A stretch of DNA of 64,000 nt from Mesobacterium_A sp034670065 (GTDB lineage: Bacteria; Pseudomonadota; Alphaproteobacteria; Rhodobacterales; Rhodobacteraceae). The notes under the pieces were generated by a model. It was given only the letters and a program-made list of their open reading frames with translations, searched no databases and was not told the DNA's origin. Positions 35,425 to 43,392 of this stretch are shown here, piece after piece. The stretch lies in NCBI GenBank assembly GCA_034670065.1, contig JAXMOG010000001.1, forward strand, positions 558,001 through 622,000, written 5' to 3'. A program made the position numbers and the translations under genes. Every line of letters begins with the position of its first letter. The first letter of the stretch is position 1.

Positions 35425-37826
35425 GCGTTTCCTCCTGTATCTTTGATGTCCGGGGCTGACTGGGACACTGTCGTTTCTGTTTCTGCACTTTGAGGCGGTG
35501 TTGCCGTCGGGTGCAGCGTTTCGGGATTACGCAGCCAAACATCACGCTGAGCAAAGGGAATCTCGATGCCTTCTTCGGCAAAGCGGCGGGCGATTTCGTG
35601 ATTGACTTCGGACAGGACGGTCAGCTTCTTGTTCACGTCATGCAAGACCGCGCGAATTTCAAAATCCAGTGAATCCGCACCAAAGCCCGCCAAGATCACG
35701 GATGGTTCCGGGCTTGCCAAAACGTAGTCCGTTTCACGAGCGATGCGTTGCAAAATCTCTTGGACCCGGCGGGTATCAGACCCATAGGCCACGCCTACTT
35801 TGATCAGAACCCGGCCAATTGTGTTGCCGCGGGTGTAGTTGGTTACTGTGCCCGAAATAAAATCGCCATTTGGAATAATGACATCGGTCCGATCAAAGGT
35901 TTCGATCCGCGTAGACCGAACCGAGATATCTTTGACGATCCCCATATGGCTGCCAACTTCGATCCAGTCGCCCTGGGAGATCGGGCGTTCGATCAACAAG
36001 ATGACGCCGGACACAAAGTTCTGCACGATGTTTTGCAGGCCAAAACCGATCCCAACAGACAGCGCCCCGGCCACGATGGCCAATGATGACAAATCCAGAC
36101 CGGTCGAGGTGATGGCAACCAATGCCGCCAGAGAAATCCCCAGATAGCCGACACCGGCGACAACGGCATCCTGCCCGCCCGTATCCAGCTTGGTCCGCGG
36201 CAAGACCGAACTGCGCAAACTGCCCTGAAACAACCGTGTCAGCCCGTAACCCAGGGCAAAGATCACCGCAAAGGTCAGAAAATCCGTCGGCGAGATGCGG
36301 GAATCGCCCAGTTGGAACCCATCGCGAAACCGGGTCCACAGCTCTGTCAGGTCCGCAACGCGTGCGCCCCACAGCAGCGCCAGAACCGGAATCGCCAGAA
36401 GCACCTGACCAAACCCGGCCAGTACCGGAATTAGGCTTTGAACATCGCGGGGATCGCGCCCGGTAGCCAATTGGTAAAGATCATTGATGAACCGCTGGAT
36501 CACCATCAAGATCGCCATCAAGAACAGCGTCAAGACGGTTGGGTAAACCAGCGACGTGCCAGCGTTGCTGTATCCCACGGCCGACATCAGAACGCCAACC
36601 ACCGCCACAACCATCAATGCGCGACCGACAAAATGGGCCAATGTCACACGGAAGTTGGAACCGTCATTCGCAGTTCCGGGAAAGCCTTCGTCTTCTCGAT
36701 CACCAACTCCGATGCTGGCAAGGATTTGCCCAAGGCGAAACAGGATCAACCCGCTGGCCGCCAGAATGGGAAAATCTAGGACAGATGTGGTTGTGGTGCT
36801 GTAATGACTGATCTCTTCCAGCATCGACAGCGCGCCACGAGCGACCATCAAGAAGCCAAGCACGTTCATATAGGCCCGCGCTTCGATCCTGCGTCCGTCG
36901 TTCAGATGTATGGTCGCAACAGATGCATCCGCAGCAAAGGTTTCCTCCGCCAGCCAGCGCGCGACCAGAAAAACCGCCCCCAGACCGGGAATAGCCACCA
37001 AAACAGGGGCCCAATGCGTGCCAAACAGGCCCGTGGTCGTGGCTGCACTGACCACCATGATCAAGCCAGCCAGCGGCAACAAAATGCGCCCCAAGGATAT
37101 GAAGAGGCGCCAAACACCTGTTCCGCGCCGGGTCAGACCGCGCAGGCGTTCACCCAGTTTCATCACCCAATGCCTGCCGCGCGCCACCAACACCACGGCC
37201 AAGGCCAACAGCCCGATGATCAACGGAATTTGGCTGCGCATTTCCTGGCGTTTGATGTCAGACTGCCATGCTGTTGACAGCTCTGCCCACAGCGTTCCGG
37301 CTGTGTTGATCAACGATTGAACGGCATTCGGCCAATTGGCTGGGTTCAGGGGCGTTGGCCCTAATTCCAACAGCTTATCGGCCTGTCGTTCACGGATCAG
37401 GCCGTCGATTTCCCGGATCAACCCATCTGCCTGCGTATAGGCTTCTTCGGCACGCAACACCGGCGCACGCAAATTGGCCATTTGAGCAGATAGTTCTGCA
37501 CGGCGTGTGGCGATGACTTGTGGTTCTGTGTCCTCTGGCGGCACATCCCCCAATGCGTCAATCTGCGATTGGGTGGTGGCGATCCGGTCCTGATTTTCAG
37601 TTTGCGCCGTCTGAAACTGTGTGCGGTACGAGGCCAGATCGCGGCGCAGTACCTCTAACGAGGCATCATCGGCGCGGCCTGCTTCGATGACTTTCTCAGC
37701 CCTTGTGGCCAGTTCCGACCAGGCGTCAAAGACAGTTTCTGTCTGAGCAATGGCGGCGCTGCACAAAAACAGCGCCAGTCCAAATGCCGCAACCCAGTTT
37801 ATAACAAAGCGCGTCAGCCGGTTCAT
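35421..37826 (-). CDS. MscS-family mechanosensitive channel with DUF3772 domain
   Basis: An 801-residue inner-membrane channel. A signal peptide (residues 1-27) precedes a periplasmic, largely coiled-coil region to about residue 190 with the DUF3772 domain. About ten membrane helices follow, and the C-terminal MscS pore and beta domain starts near residue 590 (GFGLQNIVQNFVSGVILLIERP, SVRSTRIETFDRTDVIIPNG). It releases solutes on membrane tension. It overlaps both neighbours by four bases: its ATG with the cysK stop and its stop with the alaX start. The operon place suggests a stress role beyond hypo-osmotic shock. Confidence 0.92.
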   Translation of the reverse strand: MNRLTRFVINWVAAFGLALFLCSAAIAQTETVFDAWSELATRAEKVIEAGRADDASLEVLRRDLASYRTQFQTAQTENQDRIATTQSQIDALGDVPPEDTEPQVIATRRAELSAQMANLRAPVLRAEEAYTQADGLIREIDGLIRERQADKLLELGPTPLNPANWPNAVQSLINTAGTLWAELSTAWQSDIKRQEMRSQIPLIIGLLALAVVLVARGRHWVMKLGERLRGLTRRGTGVWRLFISLGRILLPLAGLIMVVSAATTTGLFGTHWAPVLVAIPGLGAVFLVARWLAEETFAADASVATIHLNDGRRIEARAYMNVLGFLMVARGALSMLEEISHYSTTTTSVLDFPILAASGLILFRLGQILASIGVGDREDEGFPGTANDGSNFRVTLAHFVGRALMVVAVVGVLMSAVGYSNAGTSLVYPTVLTLFLMAILMVIQRFINDLYQLATGRDPRDVQSLIPVLAGFGQVLLAIPVLALLWGARVADLTELWTRFRDGFQLGDSRISPTDFLTFAVIFALGYGLTRLFQGSLRSSVLPRTKLDTGGQDAVVAGVGYLGISLAALVAITSTGLDLSSLAIVAGALSVGIGFGLQNIVQNFVSGVILLIERPISQGDWIEVGSHMGIVKDISVRSTRIETFDRTDVIIPNGDFISGTVTNYTRGNTIGRVLIKVGVAYGSDTRRVQEILQRIARETDYVLASPEPSVILAGFGADSLDFEIRAVLHDVNKKLTVLSEVNHEIARRFAEEGIEIPFAQRDVWLRNPETLHPTATPPQSAETETTVSQSAPDIKDTGGNA

Positions 37827-38857
37827 GCGTCCTCAAAAACACCTGGAATGCTTGCTGGGGATCGATCCAGCCAGTTTGGCTTAGGCAAACCTTTTTCTTC
37901 AAGGAAAGACGGGTTGAACAGCTTGGACTGATAGCGTGTTCCATAGTCGCACAGTACCGTCACGATGGTGTGTCCTGGCCCCATTTCCTTGGCCATGCGG
38001 ATCGCACCGGCAACGTTGATGCCCGATGATCCACCCAGGCACAAACCTTCGTCCGCCAGCAGATCAAAAACAATCGGCAACGCTTCGGCATCGGGGACAT
38101 TGTAAGACATATCCGGCGTGAACCCTTCCAGATTAGCCGTGATCCGCCCCTGCCCGATTCCTTCGGTGATCGAGCCACCTTGGGCTTTGTGTTCGCCAGT
38201 GGTGTAAAAGCTATGCAGCGTGGCACCATCAGGATCGGCCAACGCAACCTTCACCCCTTTGGGTTGCAGCGCCATGCCAACACCAGCCAGAGTGCCGCCA
38301 GAGCCAACAGCGCAGACAAACCCATCAACCTTGCCGTTGGTCTGTTCCCAAATCTCGGGCCCAGTGGTTTCAATATGTGCCTGACGGTTGGCCACGTTAT
38401 CAAACTGATTGGCCCAGATCGCGCCGTTTGCTTCGGTTTTGGCCAGTTCTTCGGCCAGACGACCAGAGTAGCGGACATAGTTGTTGGGGTTGCGATAAGG
38501 CGCCGCGGGAACCTGAACCAGTTCTGCACCAGCAAGGCGCAACATGTCTTTCTTTTCCTGGCTCTGGGTTTCCGGGATCACGATCACGGTTTTGAACCCC
38601 ATCGACGCGCCAACCAGTGCCAAGCCGATTCCGGTGTTTCCGGCTGTGCCTTCAACAATTGTACCGCCGGGTTTAAGCAGGCCTTTGCTGACCGCATCCT
38701 GAATGATGAACAAGGCAGCGCGGTCTTTGACCGACTGTCCGGGATTCATGAATTCAGCCTTGCCCAAAATGGTGCAGCCGGTTTCTTCGCTGGCCTTGCG
38801 CAGCTTGATCAACGGGGTATTGCCAACAGCTTGGGCCAAGTCCTGTGCGATGCGCAT
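37823..38857 (-). CDS. cysK: Cysteine synthase A-like PLP enzyme
   Basis: O-acetylserine sulfhydrylase of 344 residues making cysteine from O-acetylserine and sulfide. The PLP lysine is in NPGQSVKDRAA, the substrate loop is VEGTAGNTGIGLAL and the phosphate-binding loop is AVGSGGTLAGVG. An added C-terminal part after residue 310 (KGLPKPNWLD) is longer than classic CysK. A GAAGGAG site precedes the ATG at 38857. Together with trgA and trgB just upstream it reproduces the trgAB-cysK locus known from Rhodobacter sphaeroides tellurite resistance, where cysteine supply lowers oxidative damage. Confidence 0.92.
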   Translation of the reverse strand: MRIAQDLAQAVGNTPLIKLRKASEETGCTILGKAEFMNPGQSVKDRAALFIIQDAVSKGLLKPGGTIVEGTAGNTGIGLALVGASMGFKTVIVIPETQSQEKKDMLRLAGAELVQVPAAPYRNPNNYVRYSGRLAEELAKTEANGAIWANQFDNVANRQAHIETTGPEIWEQTNGKVDGFVCAVGSGGTLAGVGMALQPKGVKVALADPDGATLHSFYTTGEHKAQGGSITEGIGQGRITANLEGFTPDMSYNVPDAEALPIVFDLLADEGLCLGGSSGINVAGAIRMAKEMGPGHTIVTVLCDYGTRYQSKLFNPSFLEEKGLPKPNWLDRSPASIPGVFEDA

Positions 38858-38920
38858 TTGGGCCACTCCTTCAGGTGTAATCTCTTTCCTTAAATGGTGT
38901 AGGCCCCCCAAACGCGGAAC

Positions 38921-40066
38921 TCAACCCAAGGCGCGCAGCCGAGGCCGTTCACGTTCCAGCCAAAGCAACATCATCACCAGCGGACCGGCGTTGATTTCGC
39001 CCGATTTAACCAAACCCATCGCATCATCCAGGGCCAGAACATGGCTGCGGATGTCTTCGTTTTCGTGATCCAAACCGCCGATGCGGCCATCGCCATCTGC
39101 CAAGTCGGTCAATCCGACAAAGCAATGGAAATATTCGCTGGAATACCCCGGTGAGGCATAGACCTTCAGCATAAGCTCCAAATGCGTCAGCGTCACGCCT
39201 GCCTCTTCCTCGGCCTCGCGGCGGGCACAGGTTTCGGGCGCTTCGCCGGCATCCACCAAACCGGCCACAGGTTCAAACACCCATGGGTGCGGATCACGGC
39301 GCAACAAAGGACCATAGCGGAATTGTTCGACAAAAAGCACCCGGTCGCGCACCGGATCATAGGGCAAGACCAGCGCCGCATCAAAAGCAACAAAGCCTTC
39401 GCGGCGTATCGGGGCGCTCATGCCGCCGTTGAACTGACGATATTCCACATCAAAACTGTGAAGCCCAAAGAAGCCGTCATAGCCTTCGCCGGGCCGTGGG
39501 TGGTACGTCAGATCGTTCCAGCCGTTGTTGCTGCGGCGAGTGGTGGGTGCGCCCTGTTGCGCCATGTGTCGAGACCAAGCGCGCGCCAAAACATAGGGCC
39601 ATACCAATCGTGCCCGCTCTTGGCTGATCTTGCCGTATTGCCGCATGAATTCCTTTGCACCGTCTACAGTTATGGCGCCCCATTCCCGGCACCAGTCAGA
39701 CAGCACCCAGTCTCGCCCCGGTAACAGATCGGCAGGTGGCATGTAGACTTGAGTTTCCTCTTCTGCGGGCTTTGAGCCGTTTGAGTCATCGGTCAAAACG
39801 CGCATGGGCATCAGGGCATAGCCATAGCCACCTTCGTAGAATGACAGTCTATCTTGATCGTCCTGCGTCAAACCTCGCAGCAGGATGCCTTGGGCATACT
39901 GGCCTTGCGATTGATAGATCAGAGGGTAATCACCGTCTTTTGCCCAAGACACGGCGTAGCCAGGCAAACGGGCGGCGATCAAATCGTGATTGGAAATGTC
40001 CCGCCCCAAGACAGCGCTCAATAAGGGGGCATGACACAAAGTGCCATAAAAGAAGACGCTGCTCAT
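38921..40066 (-). CDS. trgB: TrgB-like fusion: gamma-glutamylcyclotransferase domain plus NUDIX hydrolase
   Basis: A 381-residue two-domain protein. Residues 1-130 form a gamma-glutamylcyclotransferase-like domain (FFYGTL at 5-10, FYEGGYGYALMPMRV with a candidate catalytic Glu near 78). From about 190 the protein is a NUDIX hydrolase of the ADP-ribose diphosphatase type, with the box GLVDAGEAPETCARREAEEE beginning near 269, and RYGPLLRRDP before it. TrgB of R. sphaeroides is a NUDIX protein linked to tellurite resistance. The fusion joins glutathione or gamma-glutamyl turnover with nucleotide clean-up. It lies 15 bases after trgA and 63 before cysK. Confidence 0.85.
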   Translation of the reverse strand: MSSVFFYGTLCHAPLLSAVLGRDISNHDLIAARLPGYAVSWAKDGDYPLIYQSQGQYAQGILLRGLTQDDQDRLSFYEGGYGYALMPMRVLTDDSNGSKPAEEETQVYMPPADLLPGRDWVLSDWCREWGAITVDGAKEFMRQYGKISQERARLVWPYVLARAWSRHMAQQGAPTTRRSNNGWNDLTYHPRPGEGYDGFFGLHSFDVEYRQFNGGMSAPIRREGFVAFDAALVLPYDPVRDRVLFVEQFRYGPLLRRDPHPWVFEPVAGLVDAGEAPETCARREAEEEAGVTLTHLELMLKVYASPGYSSEYFHCFVGLTDLADGDGRIGGLDHENEDIRSHVLALDDAMGLVKSGEINAGPLVMMLLWLERERPRLRALG

Positions 40067-40081
40067 ATTGTGAGGCCTAAA

Positions 40082-40522
40082 CTATCGCCACGCGCGGGCG
40101 GCCATTTCTGAAAGGATTCCCGCCAAAACGCTGCCGATCAGCAAAGTCAGGATCACATTCGTGTCCGCCAAGACCAGCGCATATTCAACAGCTTTGTCCA
40201 ACATGTCACTGAATGCATGGCCAAAATCACGGTAGCGCTGCTTTAACGCGTTCATGATCATGAAATACCCAGATTGAAAAAACAGCCCCCAAAACACCAC
40301 AACCACGGCTGTGGTGATACCGTTGTTGAAACCGGCCACCCATCCGCGCCCTGTGCGCGAGCCCAAGACAATGTAGCCGCAAAGCAAGCCAATTAGCGCG
40401 CTGACTTCGCTGAAACGGCCAAAGCCCGTGTTTGGGTCCATCACGCCTTTGATCTGCTCGGACGTTACATAGGCGACAATGGCCATCAAGATGGCGGCGA
40501 CGACGCGGGCGGCTGTCAGCAT
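40082..40522 (-). CDS. trgA: TrgA-family membrane protein
   Basis: A 146-residue inner-membrane protein with four hydrophobic helices (about 1-20, 38-56, 68-90 and 115-140) and the loop DPNTGFGRFSEVSALIG. It belongs to the TrgA family, found in Rhodobacteraceae and first described as part of a tellurite resistance locus; the biochemical activity is unknown. Order and strand (trgA-trgB-cysK) match that locus. It starts four bases after the cfa stop, so it should be translated from the same mRNA. Confidence 0.85.
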   Translation of the reverse strand: MLTAARVVAAILMAIVAYVTSEQIKGVMDPNTGFGRFSEVSALIGLLCGYIVLGSRTGRGWVAGFNNGITTAVVVVFWGLFFQSGYFMIMNALKQRYRDFGHAFSDMLDKAVEYALVLADTNVILTLLIGSVLAGILSEMAARAWR

Positions 40523-40526
40523 TTTT

Positions 40527-41735
40527 TTAACTCGGTTTGGTGATTGTAATTTGGGTTACATCACAGTTACCGCTATGGAACGTTGCCGCACAAGACGTCA
40601 GATAAAAATTCCACATGCGGCGGAACCGATTGTCAAAGCCCTGTTGCGCAATCTCATCCCACTTTTCATTAAAAGTATCATGCCACCGTCGCAATGTCTG
40701 GCTGTAGCTTTCACCAAACTCGATAGAGCGAACCTCTTTCAAACCAGCGCGGGCCACTTCGGCCCGCAATGCCGTTGGGCTGGGCAACATGCCGCCCGGA
40801 AAGATGTACTTTTGAATGAAGTCCACACCGCGTTTGTACACGTCCCACCGTTTGTCTTGCACGGTGATGATCTGCAACGTTGCGTTGGCGCCGGGCTTCA
40901 GACAATCGCGCAATTTGTTAAAATAGATCGGCCAGTATTTTTCGCCCACGGCTTCGAACATCTCGATACTGGCAATCCCGTCATAGCTGCCCTTCTCATC
41001 GCGATAATCCTGAAGTTTCAGCGTCACACGGTCTTGCAGACCTGCTTTGGCGATCCGGTCTTGCGCATAGACGAACTGTTCCTTGCTGATCGTCAGCCCG
41101 GTTACACGCAACCCACGCTCCTTGGCGGCGTATTCCGCAAACCCGCCCCAGCCGCAGCCAATTTCCAAAACGTGGTCACCGGGCTTGGCCCCCATTTCAT
41201 CAACCATCGATTTATATTTGGCGATCTGGGCGTTTTCGGTGCTTTCCTGACCTGTCTCGAAAATGGCCGAGGAATAGGTCATGGTCTCATCCAGCCACAG
41301 GCTGTAAAACTCGTTTCCCAAATCATAGTGATGGCTGATGTTCTTCTTGGCTTGCCGCTTAGAGTTGGACTGTAGCCAAAAGCGCAGCATCTCGTACCAG
41401 CGCGCCAAACCTTGACCGGGGAAACCGTCATACATTTCGTAATTGTCGGCATGAACCACATCCATGAAGGATTGAAGGTCCGGCGTTGACCACCAGCCAT
41501 CCAAATAGGCATCGCAAAATCCCAAATCCCCTTCCCGTATCAACCGGGCAAAAATATCTGGATTGTGAATCGTCAGCTCTGCCACCGGACCTGCGTGTTT
41601 TCCAGACGCGCGAAAAACGCGCCCGTCCGGCATCACAAAATCAATCCGGCCTCGGTTCATTTTCGAAGCCACTTCAAAGACCTGAGCAAAATAGCGTGGA
41701 AGGTCCGCTTGCCCTTTAACCGTCGTCAAGATCAT
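40527..41735 (-). CDS. cfa: Cyclopropane-fatty-acyl-phospholipid synthase
   Basis: A 402-residue SAM-dependent methyltransferase that adds a methylene bridge to unsaturated lipid chains, making membranes more resistant to acid, singlet oxygen and drying. The family block NISHHYDLGNEFYSLWLDETMTYSSAIF is near residue 132, the SAM site VLEIGCGWGGFAEYAA near 189 and LTISKEQFVYAQ after it. An incomplete N-terminal domain is normal for this type. It lies between the photolyase (70 bases upstream) and trgA. In R. sphaeroides a related cfaA gene belongs to the singlet-oxygen response, which fits the photolyase beside it. Confidence 0.94.
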   Translation of the reverse strand: MILTTVKGQADLPRYFAQVFEVASKMNRGRIDFVMPDGRVFRASGKHAGPVAELTIHNPDIFARLIREGDLGFCDAYLDGWWSTPDLQSFMDVVHADNYEMYDGFPGQGLARWYEMLRFWLQSNSKRQAKKNISHHYDLGNEFYSLWLDETMTYSSAIFETGQESTENAQIAKYKSMVDEMGAKPGDHVLEIGCGWGGFAEYAAKERGLRVTGLTISKEQFVYAQDRIAKAGLQDRVTLKLQDYRDEKGSYDGIASIEMFEAVGEKYWPIYFNKLRDCLKPGANATLQIITVQDKRWDVYKRGVDFIQKYIFPGGMLPSPTALRAEVARAGLKEVRSIEFGESYSQTLRRWHDTFNEKWDEIAQQGFDNRFRRMWNFYLTSCAATFHSGNCDVTQITITKPS

Positions 41736-41805
41736 ACGCCTAATCCCATCTTAACAATTTCGTAACAGTTTAGGTGTGATCGCCCTTCTGACAACTTTTT
41801 TTGTG

Positions 41806-43230
41806 TCATGTTGCGAAATCTCGCGCGCTGTAAGCCTCCAAGGCCCGTTTTCGGCCTGTTTCCACCGTAACAATGGGTGCCGGGTATTCGTTTTTCGGCG
41901 ACATTTTCCAACTTTCGGGAATAGCCTCAAAGTAACTGAGAGCGGTATCGCTGGGGTTTTCATAGTCTTCGGCCAGCCAGCGTTTGACGTAGGTTCTGTC
42001 TTTGTCGAACTTGTCCAATTGCGTGACGGGGTTGAACACGCGGAAATACGGCGCGGCATCTGGTCCTGATCCTGCCGCCCATTGCCACCCCATGGCATTG
42101 GCCGCCGGATCCCAGTCGATAAGACAGTCTTGAAACCATGCCTGTCCGATCTGCCAATGGCACATCAGATGTTTGGTCAGATAGCTGGCCACGATCATGC
42201 GGGCCCGATTGTGCATGCGTCCCGTCACATACAGTTCGCGCATTGCGGCATCGACAAACCTGATTCCGGTTCGGCCTTGCTGCCAAGCCGCAACCTCGGG
42301 CAATTGCGTGTTTGTGTTCCATGCAAAGCCATCCCACTCTCGCCGCCAATTGCCGGTCAGCAAATGTGGGGTGTGCCACATCAGGTGATAGGCAAACTCG
42401 CGCCAAACCAGTTCTTTGACCCAAGTTTCAGCCCCTGCCATGCCCATTTCGACCGCACGCTGACCTGCATGCCAACATTGCGCGGAAGAAATCTCGCCAA
42501 GGGCCAGGTTTTCCGACAAGTTCGATGTGCCATCCTGCCCCGGCAGGTTGCGCGCATCCCTGTACGCATCGATCCGCCCAGTGCTGAACGCGGCCAGCCG
42601 CGAATGCGCCGCCTGTTCCCCTAGACGAACATAGGGCCGCACCACCGCAGCCCCCCGCCGCATCTGTGCTCCAAGGGCCCAGTCCGCCACCTGTTCGCTC
42701 ACCGGCCACTGCGCTGGCGCAGGTAGGTCGGCAGGCGCAGGCATGGGCGTTGGAACATCCCTGCCCCGCACAGCGTTCCAGTATGGTGTGTAAACCTTGT
42801 AATACCCGCCGACCTTGGTTTGCACCGACCACGGTTCAAACAATAGATGCCCCGCAAAACTGCGCGCCTCTATCCCTTCTGCCGACAAAGCGGACTTTAC
42901 CGCCTTATCCCGTGTTACGCTTTGCAGGTCATAGGCACGGCTCCAATAAACCGCCTTTGCGCCGGTTTCCCGCACCAATGCCTGCAATTGAGATAGCGCA
43001 TCGCCGGAACGCAACGTCAGGCGGCTGCCATTTTCGGCCAAGACCCCGCCGAAATGTTCGACCCCAAGACCCAGGCGCCATTTCGGCGCAGCGCCCAAAT
43101 CATCCACCAGATCATCACGAATGAAGACAGGGATCACAGGACCGCCGCGCTGAACAGCAGCGCTTAGCGCGGCATGGTCAGACAACCGAAGATCACGACG
43201 AAACCAAACCAATGTGGGGCGGTTGGACAC
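41806..43230 (-). CDS. phr: DNA photolyase (class I CPD type)
   Basis: A 474-residue flavoprotein that uses blue light to split UV-induced pyrimidine dimers. The N-terminal domain begins TLVWFRRDLRLSDHAAL (antenna-binding). The FAD domain has the DNA and FAD contacts VKELVWREFAYHLMWHTPHL, GRTGIRFVDAAMRELYVTGRMHNRARM and IDWDPAANAMGWQWAAGSGPDAAPYFRVFNP. It starts with GTG at 43230, with AAGGG nine bases upstream. It is the first gene of the seven-gene minus-strand set and so marks its promoter region, just above 43230. A cryptochrome function cannot be excluded by eye. Confidence 0.92.
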   Translation of the reverse strand: MSNRPTLVWFRRDLRLSDHAALSAAVQRGGPVIPVFIRDDLVDDLGAAPKWRLGLGVEHFGGVLAENGSRLTLRSGDALSQLQALVRETGAKAVYWSRAYDLQSVTRDKAVKSALSAEGIEARSFAGHLLFEPWSVQTKVGGYYKVYTPYWNAVRGRDVPTPMPAPADLPAPAQWPVSEQVADWALGAQMRRGAAVVRPYVRLGEQAAHSRLAAFSTGRIDAYRDARNLPGQDGTSNLSENLALGEISSAQCWHAGQRAVEMGMAGAETWVKELVWREFAYHLMWHTPHLLTGNWRREWDGFAWNTNTQLPEVAAWQQGRTGIRFVDAAMRELYVTGRMHNRARMIVASYLTKHLMCHWQIGQAWFQDCLIDWDPAANAMGWQWAAGSGPDAAPYFRVFNPVTQLDKFDKDRTYVKRWLAEDYENPSDTALSYFEAIPESWKMSPKNEYPAPIVTVETGRKRALEAYSARDFAT

Positions 43231-43392
43231 TGGGTAAGCCCTTTGCTTTGCTGCACTCTTACCCCAAACATAGCCCCGATTGGATTAGGTCAAGCCCATC
43301 ACAGGCAAAGACCTGAAAGGTCACGCCGCCAATGTGCACTCAACGACCGCTTCGAAGGCTCAGCCGCTGTGAACGCCGCCTCGCCCCGCGCT

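Noticed and set aside
43231..43330. Singlet-oxygen sigma-E promoter upstream of the photolyase
   Set aside because: A TGAT-like element is present, but no matching -10 at the right spacing; the claim stays an inference from gene content.
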